Of a stretch of DNA of 64,000 bases, positions 25,904 to 33,818 are shown piece after piece. Numbering within the stretch: position 1 is the stretch's first letter; each line of letters starts with the position of its first letter. Source of the stretch: Streptomyces sp. NBC_00572 (lineage in GTDB: Bacteria > Actinomycetota > Actinomycetes > Streptomycetales > Streptomycetaceae). Location of the stretch: the NCBI RefSeq assembly GCF_026341815.1, contig NZ_JAPENX010000003.1, forward strand, positions 310,001 to 374,000, in the 5' to 3' direction. Position numbers and translations under genes: made by a program. The notes beneath the pieces were generated by a model. The model saw only the letters and a list, made by a program, of their open reading frames with translations. It was not told the origin of the DNA and made no database searches.

Positions 25904-26487
25904 CAGCCGCGCACCAAGGGTGTGTCCACGAGGTGTTCGGCCAGGAACCACACCTGCGCCTCGCCGGTGCGGATGACGTCGGAGATGAGCAGGTCGGTGC
26001 TGCCCTCGTCGCCCTCTGCCGAGATCCGGGCGGCGGCGTCCCGCGCGTCGATCAGGATCCGCTCGTGCGCGTCGAGGAGCCGCGACAGCATGACGGGGAC
26101 CGGCTCCACGCCGTCTGGCGGTCGGGGAATCGCGGTCAGTTCCGCGACGTGGCGCGGGTCTCCTACCGCGACGCCGCCGAGGCTCTGAATCCGCTCGGCC
26201 AGCGCATCCACGATGGCCAGTTGGGCCTCCGCGTGCTTGTCCAGCATGAGGTGGAGCGAGTAGAAGGTCGCCCCGCGCATGAGCCAGTGGTGCTTCTTGT
26301 AGAGGGAGTACAGGATCTGCGTGTCGGCGAGTACGCGGTTCAGCCGCTGGCACGCGTACATGCGGGTGTCGTGGCCGAGGCCGATCGGCAGCTGCTTGAG
26401 CGTGCCGAACGTCTGGGTCTCGGCGCCCTTCTGGTGCAGCAGCGGCTGGCCGCCGCCGCGCGGGGGTGCGGTGGTCGTGGTTTCCAT
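25903..26487 (-). CDS. dps: Dps-family ferritin-like DNA-binding/iron-storage protein
   Basis: 194 residues, ATG at 26487. The Dps four-helix core contains the ferroxidase motif KKHHWLMRGATFYSLHLMLDKHAE near residue 65, followed by ALAERIQSLGGVAVGDP. Dps dodecamers oxidise Fe(II) with H2O2 and protect DNA. The N-terminal extension of about 40 residues carries a Lys and an Arg that could touch DNA. The stop overlaps the start of the disulfide reductase gene; this coupling of a Dps with a CxxxxC flavoprotein is uncommon. It follows a DoxX gene by 82 bp. Confidence 0.92.
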   Translation of the reverse strand: METTTTAPPRGGGQPLLHQKGAETQTFGTLKQLPIGLGHDTRMYACQRLNRVLADTQILYSLYKKHHWLMRGATFYSLHLMLDKHAEAQLAIVDALAERIQSLGGVAVGDPRHVAELTAIPRPPDGVEPVPVMLSRLLDAHERILIDARDAAARISAEGDEGSTDLLISDVIRTGEAQVWFLAEHLVDTPLVRG

Positions 26488-26569
26488 CGAGTTCTCCTGG
26501 AAGGTGGGAGGGCCCGGCCGTCCGGTCGGGGGGCGCGGAGCGGCCGGACCCGGTCTGTGTGGCTCGCGG

Positions 26570-27091
26570 TCAGCGCTCGCCGCGGGCGGCGCTCTGCGGC
26601 GCCGCCGGGGCTGCCCGGTGCAGTACGAGCCGGGTGAGGAGCCCGCTGCCGACACCGGCCACGAGCGCGAGGGCCGCCCACCACAGCGGGTACGGCGTGA
26701 GGCCGAGGGTCGCGTCGAGGGACCAGGCGCCGGGTCCGGTGGCGGCGAGTGCGGCGGCGGTGCCGATGAGGACGAGCGGGTACTCGTACCCGTCGTTCTG
26801 CACCCAGAGGCCGTCGTGTCGTTTCACGGTGAGGGCGACAGTCATGACCCCGATGGTCCCGGTGGCGGCGAGCGGGGTCAGGAGGCCGGCGGCGAGCAGC
26901 AGACCCGATCCGATCTGGCCACCGCCCGCCGCCAGTGCGGTGAGGGCTCCGCCGCGGAACCCGTCGGCGCGGAACTCCTCCGTGCCGCCTTCGAGTCCCC
27001 TGCCGCCGAGGTGTGAGCTGATCTTCTGCACCCCGTGGCCGGCGACGAGCAGGCCCACCAGCAGACGCAGGATCAGAATGCCGGTGTCCAA
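26570..27091 (-). CDS. DoxX family membrane protein
   Basis: 173 residues from a TTG start at 27091 (LDTGILILRLLVGLLVAGHG); family members normally begin MDTGILILR, which fixes this start although no Shine-Dalgarno is evident. Four to five membrane helices are spread over residues 5-160. DoxX proteins are linked to thiol/thiosulfate redox and oxidative stress; in mycobacteria DoxX works with SodA and SseA. It begins six bases after the isochorismatase stop, so the two are probably one transcript. Confidence 0.87.
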   Translation of the reverse strand: MDTGILILRLLVGLLVAGHGVQKISSHLGGRGLEGGTEEFRADGFRGGALTALAAGGGQIGSGLLLAAGLLTPLAATGTIGVMTVALTVKRHDGLWVQNDGYEYPLVLIGTAAALAATGPGAWSLDATLGLTPYPLWWAALALVAGVGSGLLTRLVLHRAAPAAPQSAARGER

Positions 27092-27096
27092 GGAGG

Positions 27097-27759
27097 TCAG
27101 CCGGCCGCGTGCGCGCCGATGACGCTCTGCGCGTACACGACACCCAGGCCGTAAGCGCCCGCGTGGGCCTTGACGATCTCCATGACCGCGCCGTACGACT
27201 CCTGGCGCGCCCAGTCGCGCTGCAGCTCCAGGAGCACCTGCACCCAGGTCACCGGCACCGCGCCGGCGGCGATCATCCGCTGGAGCGCGTGCTCGTGGGC
27301 GGCCGGGCTGACGCCGCCGGAGGCGTCGGAGACCACGTACACCTCGTATCCCTGCTCCAGCGCGGAGAGAGCGGGCAGCACCAGGCAGACCTCGGTCCAC
27401 AGGCCGGAGAGGATGATCTTCTTGCGCCCGGTCGCCTTGACCGCCGCCACGAGCGCCTCGTCCTCCCAGGCGTTCATCGTCGTGCGGTCGATGACCTCGT
27501 TCTTGGGGAACACCTCGGCGAGCTGCGGCAGCAGGGGCCCGGAGAACGACTCGGCGGCGACCGTGGTCAGGACGGCGGGCACGTCGAATGCCTGAGCCGC
27601 CTTGGCAAGACCCACGGTGCTGTTGATGATCGCGGCGCGGTCGCCGCTCCCGGTGCCGAAGAACATCTGCGGCTGGTGGTCCACGAAGAGCATGACGGCG
27701 TTGTCAGGGGTAAGGAGGTCCGCGCTCGGGGCGGCCTGCACCTTGGTGATGTCGAACAT
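27097..27759 (-). CDS. Isochorismatase-family cysteine hydrolase (YcaC-like)
   Basis: 220 residues, ATG at 27759. Catalytic residues are all visible: D27 in MLFVDHQPQMFF, Lys 113/114 in GRKKIILSG and C125 in LWTEVCLVLPAL. The C-terminal half (AAGAVPVTWVQVLLELQRDW) matches YcaC-like hydrolases of unknown substrate. It leads a minus-strand run of isochorismatase, DoxX, Dps and disulfide reductase. The 288-bp gap to the divergent LuxR gene presumably contains both promoters; no clear palindrome was found. Confidence 0.92.
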   Translation of the reverse strand: MFDITKVQAAPSADLLTPDNAVMLFVDHQPQMFFGTGSGDRAAIINSTVGLAKAAQAFDVPAVLTTVAAESFSGPLLPQLAEVFPKNEVIDRTTMNAWEDEALVAAVKATGRKKIILSGLWTEVCLVLPALSALEQGYEVYVVSDASGGVSPAAHEHALQRMIAAGAVPVTWVQVLLELQRDWARQESYGAVMEIVKAHAGAYGLGVVYAQSVIGAHAAG

Positions 27760-28047
27760 GAGGGGTCCTTTCGGAGCAGTCGGTACCGTGCCGTCCGCGT
27801 TTCGCGGCTCGGCACACCCGAAAACTACGAGCGGCCCGACCGACCGACTTTTCTCCCCGTGCCCAGGAGTTGGCACGACAGCGCACTACTGCCCGGTCGG
27901 TACGGGGTACAGCCGGTGCACTCACGCGAAGTCGACGCCCTGCTCGCCCTCGCAGCCAGTGGGGCGGGTCGGCCGAAATTACCTGCCTTATGACAGCATC
28001 CGCGTAGGGGCGGTCACCAGCCGCCTCGCGCGGGGAGTCGGAGTGCG

Positions 28048-30930
28048 ATGACGGAGTACGAGGCGGGACGCGCGGCTGTGCCGATCGGCCGTGAGGAGGA
28101 GATGGACCGGATCCTGCGGTGCCTGGACGTGCGCTCCGGTCCGCAGGGTCTGCTCGTGCTCGGGGAGACCGGCAGCGGCAGGTCCCGGATGCTGAGGTTC
28201 GCCGAGGAGACGGCTGCGGCACGGGGGGCCCTGGTTCTTTCGGTGCGGGGCTGGGGCGGGGAGCGGCCGACCCCCTTCGCCTCCCTGCACCAGCTGCTTC
28301 TGCCGGTGCAGGACGTCCCGGACACCGTTGCGGAGGACTGGCGGCAAGTGCTCCGTTCCGTCGTGGACCGGGGTGCGGGAGCCGGGCCGGAGGAACGGCG
28401 TACGCTCTGTGCCGCCACGCTCGCGCTCATGACCCGCCTCGCCCGGTCGAGCCAGGTGATGGTGGCGGTGGACGACGCCGAGGACTGCGACGACGCCTCC
28501 TTGGAGGTCCTGCTCTCCGTATGGCGGCGGCTCACGGATCAGACGGTGACCATGCTGTTCACCGCACGTGGCGAAGCTCCCCCGGCAGGAGTTCCGGCTG
28601 ATCTTCCCGTCCTCAGGCTCGGGCCGTTGTCCCGCGGGGCGGCAGCCCGGCTGCTGGACGCCCAGCCCCACGCACCCCGGGGGCGGCACCGACTGGGCCT
28701 GCTTCGGCAGGCGGAGGGCAATCCCCTGGCGATCGTCGAGCTGAATCGGGCATCGGGCGTCGGTGCCGGGTCGGCCTCACTCGACTCGGAGGCGGGCCGC
28801 ACCCTGCGGACCCCTCAGGTGTTCTCCGCGCGTCTGGACCTGCTCCCGGAGGACACGCAGCGTGCGTTGCTCTATGCGTCGGCCGCGCTGCGCGACGAGG
28901 GACTCCGCATCGTCATGGCCGCCCTGGGCACGGACGACCTGACGGTGTGGGCCCCGGCGGAGGAGGCCGGCCTGATCGGCGTCGCCGACGGCAGCCTCGC
29001 GTTCGGCCATCCACTGATCCGTACGGCGGCGTTCCACCGGCAGCCCGCGAAGCTGCGGCAGCAGGCCCATCAGGACCTGGCGACGGCGGTGGGCCAGAAC
29101 CCGGCCTACAGGGCCTGGCATCTGGCCGCGGCCGCGATCGGCCCCGACGAGGAGGTGGCCGATGCCCTGGAGCGGACGACCGCTGTCCACGCCCTGCGGG
29201 TCGGGGACCGTTTCGCTTCGGCGGAGGCGTTCGAGCAGGCGGCGCGGCTCAGCGGGAACGACGAGGACCGGGCCCGCCGCCTTGCCGCGGCAATGGTCGC
29301 GGTGAGCGATCTCGGGGATCCGGAATGGGTCCGCGACCTGTACGCGGAGTTCTCCCGGGTCGCCCACGACCGGGACCTGCGGTGCGTGGCGGGCTGTGCC
29401 ACGGCCGCCGCACTGTCGCTTCTCTCGTACCAGCGGGAGGCCTTCGGGCTTCTGCTGGACGTGTGGCGGCACTCTCCCCCGCATACCGCCACCACCTCCC
29501 TCGTACTCACCGCGCTCGCGGCGGCGATCGCCCACCAGTCCGGTCTGCCGGAGCACCACGAGGAGTTGCCCCGCCTGTTCGACCATGCCCGCCGGGTGGC
29601 CGGGGCCGCAGTCGACAGGGGCGACGACCGTGCCGAGCGCTGGGTGGACGCCCTGCCCGCCGGGCGTACCGATCCGGTGGCCCCGCACCCGTTCCCCAGG
29701 CTCGACGGGCCCGGAGTCCTGGCAGCCCTGGACGCCTCCGTGGCGGTAGGTCTCGATGCCGACAGCCACGGCCGCAGCCACAGAACCCCCCGCCGGGCGC
29801 ACGTCCCGTCGTCCGGACCGCTCGGACCGGTCGACGGGTCGGCTGCACTGACCCGGCTGCTGGCCCATGCCTCGGTGGCCTACTACACCGACGAGTCGGA
29901 GCAGTGCGCGGAGCTGCACCGACAGGCGAGCGCGCTGCACGTCGCCCGGGGGGCCTGGGGCTCGCGGCTGTGGACTCTTCCGCATCACGTGGACACCCTC
30001 GTCGCCATGGGCCGATGGCAGGAAGCCCACACCCTGATCGAGGAAGGACGCTCGGCCGCGCTCGTCCACCCGTCGCCCCGTGTCGACATGGATCTGGAGG
30101 CACTGGAGGTGACGCTGCGAGCCCTGCGTGGCGACAGCCTTCCGGACATCCCCTTCACCGGCCGCCACTGGCGCTCCGTCAACCTCGGTGAGAACCGGGC
30201 CACTCGCGTCAGGATGCTGCGCGCCAGCGGACTTCACGCACTGGCCCTGGGGGACGCTGAGGGTGCGTTCCGTCATCTCCGGGCCCTTTTCGGGGAGGAC
30301 GGAACGCCACTCGTCCGCTTCCTGTCCCCTCGCTGCATCAGTGAACTGGCCACCGCCGCACAGCGCGTCGGCCGCACGAACGAGGCAGCGCGCGTCCTCG
30401 GCGCGGTGCGGGAGTCCGTGGGCGAGCGACCGACGACCCGCATGACGCTCCTCATGCACCACGCGGCGGCCCTCGTCGACGAGGAAGCGGATCCCGAGCA
30501 CCACTTCCGACTGGCTCTGGTCAATCCCGAGGGAGACACCTGGCCGCTGGAGCGGGCACATGCCCGTCTGCACTACGCGATCTGGCTGCGCAGGCGCCGA
30601 AGGCCCCTGGAGGCCCGCGCCCAGCTGACCGCGGTCCTGGAGGTGGCGGCGCGACTCGAAGCCCGGGTCCTCGCGGACGCGGCCCGCGGTGAGCTGCGCG
30701 CGGCAGGGGTCGCCGACGCCTCCGCGTCCACCTCTGACGAGCGGCTGGCCGAGTTGACCGCCCAACAGCAGCAGATCGCGCGACTCGCCGCCCGCGGTCT
30801 GTCGAACCGTGAGATCGCCGAGCGGCTGTTTCTCTCGCCGCGTACCGTGGGCTCGCACCTCTACAACGTCTACCCCAAGCTCGGCGTCAGCAGCCGTCAT
30901 CAACTCCGGGATGTCCTGCGCGACAGCTGA
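28048..30930 (+). CDS. LuxR-family LAL-type transcriptional regulator with AAA ATPase domain
   Basis: 960 residues. Walker A is G39-ETGSGRS (residues 39-46), Walker B MVAVDDAEDCDD near residue 145, a long helical repeat region spans 330-860, and a LuxR helix-turn-helix (LTAQQQQIARLAARGLSNRE, continuing IAERLFLSPRTVGSHLYNVYPKL) ends the protein at residues 885-950. LAL regulators integrate a small-molecule signal with ATP binding to activate nearby genes. It is divergent from the isochorismatase/DoxX/Dps operon and 50 bp upstream of the Cys-nucleophile hydrolase gene, the two likely targets. Confidence 0.93.
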   Translation: MTEYEAGRAAVPIGREEEMDRILRCLDVRSGPQGLLVLGETGSGRSRMLRFAEETAAARGALVLSVRGWGGERPTPFASLHQLLLPVQDVPDTVAEDWRQVLRSVVDRGAGAGPEERRTLCAATLALMTRLARSSQVMVAVDDAEDCDDASLEVLLSVWRRLTDQTVTMLFTARGEAPPAGVPADLPVLRLGPLSRGAAARLLDAQPHAPRGRHRLGLLRQAEGNPLAIVELNRASGVGAGSASLDSEAGRTLRTPQVFSARLDLLPEDTQRALLYASAALRDEGLRIVMAALGTDDLTVWAPAEEAGLIGVADGSLAFGHPLIRTAAFHRQPAKLRQQAHQDLATAVGQNPAYRAWHLAAAAIGPDEEVADALERTTAVHALRVGDRFASAEAFEQAARLSGNDEDRARRLAAAMVAVSDLGDPEWVRDLYAEFSRVAHDRDLRCVAGCATAAALSLLSYQREAFGLLLDVWRHSPPHTATTSLVLTALAAAIAHQSGLPEHHEELPRLFDHARRVAGAAVDRGDDRAERWVDALPAGRTDPVAPHPFPRLDGPGVLAALDASVAVGLDADSHGRSHRTPRRAHVPSSGPLGPVDGSAALTRLLAHASVAYYTDESEQCAELHRQASALHVARGAWGSRLWTLPHHVDTLVAMGRWQEAHTLIEEGRSAALVHPSPRVDMDLEALEVTLRALRGDSLPDIPFTGRHWRSVNLGENRATRVRMLRASGLHALALGDAEGAFRHLRALFGEDGTPLVRFLSPRCISELATAAQRVGRTNEAARVLGAVRESVGERPTTRMTLLMHHAAALVDEEADPEHHFRLALVNPEGDTWPLERAHARLHYAIWLRRRRRPLEARAQLTAVLEVAARLEARVLADAARGELRAAGVADASASTSDERLAELTAQQQQIARLAARGLSNREIAERLFLSPRTVGSHLYNVYPKLGVSSRHQLRDVLRDS

Positions 30931-30980
30931 CGTGTGCAAACGACTCACACCCTGTGGGGCCCGAGCGAGAGGCGGAACGA

Positions 30981-31967
30981 ATGCAGCCGGAGCCCGACCG
31001 GGAGGCCGACCCCGAGCAGCCGCCGCCCGCGATCCTGGATCCACTGGTGCAGCGGCTCGTCGACGCCGCTTCGACGCCCCCGTACCTCCACGAGCTCGAA
31101 CCGGGCGCCGCCCGCCAGGCGTTGCAGGAGGCTCAGGGCGATCGGATGGACGACTTCGACGTGGAAGCCACCTTCCACGCGGCGCCCGTGGGGCCCACCG
31201 GTCTGGTGGGCTTCTGGGTCGTGCGGCCGACCGAGGTCACGGGCCGGCTCCCCACCCTGCTCTACGTCCACGGGGGCCGCTGGATGCTGGGCGACGGGCA
31301 TACGCACGCCTGGCTCATCAGTGAGCTGGTGCGCGAAGCCGGTGTCGCGGCCGTCGTTCCCGAGTACAGCCGCACGCCCGAGAGCCGCTATCCGGTCGCC
31401 CTCGAAGAGTGTTACGACCTGCTGACCTGGGCGGTAGGACAGAGCGAGTCGCTCGGGCTCGACACCGATCGGCTCGCGGTCGCCGGGGACTGCGCGGGGG
31501 CCACTCTTGCCACGGCGCTCACGCTGCTGGCGCGGGCGCGCGGGGGTCCGGAGATCCGCGCCCAACTCCTGTACTACCCCCTTACCGATGCCCGTTGCGA
31601 CAGCCCGTCACAACGGCTCTTCGCCACGGGGTATCCACTCACGCGGGAGGCCGTACAGTCATACTGGCGGCAGTACGCGGCAGATCCCCGGCAGCGGGAC
31701 GAGGCGACCGCGGCCCCGCTGCGTGCGAGTACGGACGCGCTTGCGGGACTGCCGCCGGCGCTGGTCGTCACGGCGGAGGCCGACGTCGCCAGGGACGAGG
31801 CTGAGGAGTACGCGGGCCGGCTGCTCCGGGCCGGCGTCGCCGCGACCGCGGCACGGTTCCAGGGCACGGTCCACGACTTCGTGTCACTGACCGCACTGCG
31901 CAACAGCCCGTCGACGCGGGCGGCCGTACGGCTCGGCGGCCGGTTCCTCCGCGCTCGCCTGCGGTGA
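30981..31967 (+). CDS. HSL-family alpha/beta hydrolase with Cys in the nucleophile position
   Basis: 328 residues from the ATG at 30981, whose upstream GAGAGGCGGAA resembles a ribosome site. It aligns throughout with the HSL lipase at 22604-23557, with shared PPYLHELEPG lid, YVHGGRWMLGDGHTHAWL, PEYSRTPESRYPVALE, VTAEADVARDEAEEYA and TVHDFVSLTAL. The nucleophile motif GDSAGG is GDC171AGA, so the serine is replaced by cysteine while Asp and His persist. It may be a thioesterase-like or altered enzyme, or inactive. It is downstream of the LAL regulator on the same strand. Confidence 0.9.
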   Translation: MQPEPDREADPEQPPPAILDPLVQRLVDAASTPPYLHELEPGAARQALQEAQGDRMDDFDVEATFHAAPVGPTGLVGFWVVRPTEVTGRLPTLLYVHGGRWMLGDGHTHAWLISELVREAGVAAVVPEYSRTPESRYPVALEECYDLLTWAVGQSESLGLDTDRLAVAGDCAGATLATALTLLARARGGPEIRAQLLYYPLTDARCDSPSQRLFATGYPLTREAVQSYWRQYAADPRQRDEATAAPLRASTDALAGLPPALVVTAEADVARDEAEEYAGRLLRAGVAATAARFQGTVHDFVSLTALRNSPSTRAAVRLGGRFLRARLR

Positions 31968-32093
31968 GAGCGGCCGGGGACGACAGAGCACCAGTCGGGT
32001 GACTGATGGCGACGACGGCAGATGGTTCGATACTGGATTTCCTGCTGTTCCGACGCTCTCCAGGTAGCGTCCGCACGACCATGACAAGAGGTC

Positions 32094-33053
32094 ATGATGC
32101 CCGTCGTACTCTCCGTCCTGCCGCTGCCTCCGTCCGAGCGGGCCGACTACTGGCAGAGCATCGTCTCCGACACCTTGGTTCCGATGGACGTCACGCTGTA
32201 CGAGCGCGAGCCCGCGACGGGGACGATGACCGTCGATACGCTCGGCCCCCTCCAGATCTCGGTCGTCGAGGCCGGCCCCGCGCGCGTGTCGCGCCACGCC
32301 CCCCTGATCTCCAGGGGCGGAGCGGAGTACATGACCATCACGCTCCAGCACCAGGGAACCGGGCGGCTCACCCAGGACGGGCGCCAGGCCCTGGTCCGCC
32401 CCGGTACCTTCACCTGCTCCGACGCCGGCCGGCCCTACGGCAGGGAACAACCGGAGAACTTCCGGTTCACATCGATCCGGGTGCCGAAGGAGGTGCTGGC
32501 CGTGACGGACACCGAACTGCGGGCGATCACAGGGACCGTCTTCGACAGCCACTGCGGCACCTCCGGAGTGGTCGCCGGCCATCTGGAACGTCTGGCGGAC
32601 CAGGCGGCCGGGTTCGACCCGTACACAGGCCGGCAACTCGCGATGACCGCCGTCGATCTGCTGACGGTGCTTGTGCGCGAGCGACAAGGCCTACTGAACC
32701 CCCACGCGTCGGAGGTGGCCCGCGGGATGCTGGCCCGCATCAAGGAATACATCCTCCGACACCTGACCGATCCAGGTCTCTCTCCGGAGATGATCGCGGG
32801 CGCGCACCACATGTCCGTCCGGTATCTGCACAAGATCTTCGAGGCGGAGGGGACCACGGTGAGCCGTTGGATCCATCGCGAGCGCCTGGAGAGGTGCCGA
32901 CGGGAGCTGTCCAGGCAGTCGAGGTCCGCACCTACCGTCTCGGCGGTGGCTCAGCGCTGGGGCTTCGTGAACCCGTCCCACTTCAGTCGGGCCTTTCGCA
33001 CCGCGTACGGGATGTCGCCCCGGGACTGGCTGTCCAGCACGCGCCGCGTGTGA
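32094..33053 (+). CDS. AraC family transcriptional regulator
   Basis: 319 residues. An N-terminal AraC-binding-like domain (residues 35-190, LTQDGRQALVRPGTFTCSDA) precedes two helix-turn-helix units. MIAGAHHMSVRYLHKIFEAE is the first and VAQRWGFVNPSHFSRAFRTA YGMSPRDW the second, placing the domain at residues 215-315. The layout matches AraC_binding_2-type activators such as FeaR-like proteins. ATG at 32097 is an alternative start. It lies after the Cys-hydrolase gene with 126 bp between; targets are not evident. Confidence 0.93.
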   Translation: MMPVVLSVLPLPPSERADYWQSIVSDTLVPMDVTLYEREPATGTMTVDTLGPLQISVVEAGPARVSRHAPLISRGGAEYMTITLQHQGTGRLTQDGRQALVRPGTFTCSDAGRPYGREQPENFRFTSIRVPKEVLAVTDTELRAITGTVFDSHCGTSGVVAGHLERLADQAAGFDPYTGRQLAMTAVDLLTVLVRERQGLLNPHASEVARGMLARIKEYILRHLTDPGLSPEMIAGAHHMSVRYLHKIFEAEGTTVSRWIHRERLERCRRELSRQSRSAPTVSAVAQRWGFVNPSHFSRAFRTAYGMSPRDWLSSTRRV

Positions 33054-33170
33054 ACCGGGGCGATGCTCGGCCGGGCCGCACCGAACGGACGGGCCGGCCG
33101 CCCCGTGCGAGCGCGTCGATCCCGCCCTGGCGGGTGGGCGGGATCGCACGGACCCGGCCCGGGGAGCGGG

Positions 33171-33224
33171 TCAGCGAGCGGTGGATCGGACCGCGTCCTG
33201 GATGAGCTCGAACATGATCTGACT
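33171..33224 (-). pseudogene. C-terminal relic of an HGAFADAS-type alpha/beta hydrolase
   Basis: On the minus strand an open segment ends IMFELIQDAVRSTAR and a TGA stop, nearly identical to the C-terminus VAELIQDVVRSTAH of the hydrolase at 18808-19533, also in its DNA. No upstream homology remains; the sequence before it is unrelated. It is the leftover of a third paralogue or of a recombination at that gene. Confidence 0.75.
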
Positions 33225-33516
33225 CCGCTGTGGGGAGTGCCTGGGGCGTTTCCCCGGCTCCCGGGAAGTCTGTGGGGAGTTCCAGCTGCACACATCAGAA
33301 AGCCCCTGAAAGGGCCTGACATCCCTGCAGGTCAGGGGTGCCGTGGGCACTAAAGCGCCAGGTCAGCGGCCCGATCCCGTGCCTTAGATGTCGAAAGTCT
33401 GCGCGTCGCCGTGAAAGCCTGCCCGCGCCACCCCGTCGCACCGTCACTCTCAGGGGTGAATTCATGCGGAAAACCTCGGCATTTCCGCGCCATAGCCGGC
33501 AGCCCTACACCGCGAG

Positions 33517-33661
33517 GTGTTCGAGGAGCTGGGGGGGCAAGGTGGAGCGGGCCGAGCTCGTCCACCTGATAGCCGATGAGCTGGAGGGCGGCATCGGCGT
33601 CCAGCACATCTTCGCCGCGCGTCTGGAGTCGATGGGGCGTCGTCGGCAGCCGCCGCGCTAG
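33517..33661 (+). pseudogene. Frameshifted fragment of an unidentified gene
   Basis: GTG TTC GAG GAG CTG at 33517 would read VFEELGG, and after a run of seven G (33531-33537) the frame that continues in protein-like fashion is shifted (KVERAELVHLIADELEGGI, then HIFAARLESM) to the TAG at 33661. Removing one G joins the two. I do not recognise the family. The start of the gene is not identifiable. Confidence 0.35.
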
Positions 33662-33818
33662 CCATCCCCGCTCGCTACGTCCGCGAGCAGGCACGCGGCC
33701 TCGCCACGCGATCCGCGTGCTCCTCGATGCCGGGCCCCGCCCGCTCCCCAGCTCGGGGTGAACCAACGTGTGTGGTCTTCAGGTCGCCAGAGTGCCGCCA
33801 CGCGGCGGAGCGTCGCGT

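Larger units (their letters stand above)
33054..33818. other. 765-bp gene-poor stretch with relics
   Basis: Between the AraC gene and the MFS gene there is no intact gene. The stretch holds the tail of a HGAFADAS-type hydrolase (33171-33224), a frameshifted fragment (33517-33661) and a CTGCAGGTCAGGGGTG segment near 33322 that resembles CTCAGGTCAGGGGTG near 46416, close to the right end of the island. It looks like a junction of past insertions and deletions. Confidence 0.6.

Noticed and set aside
24236..26188. 650-codon + strand frame
   Set aside because: Antisense to the disulfide reductase and dps genes, which have complete motifs.
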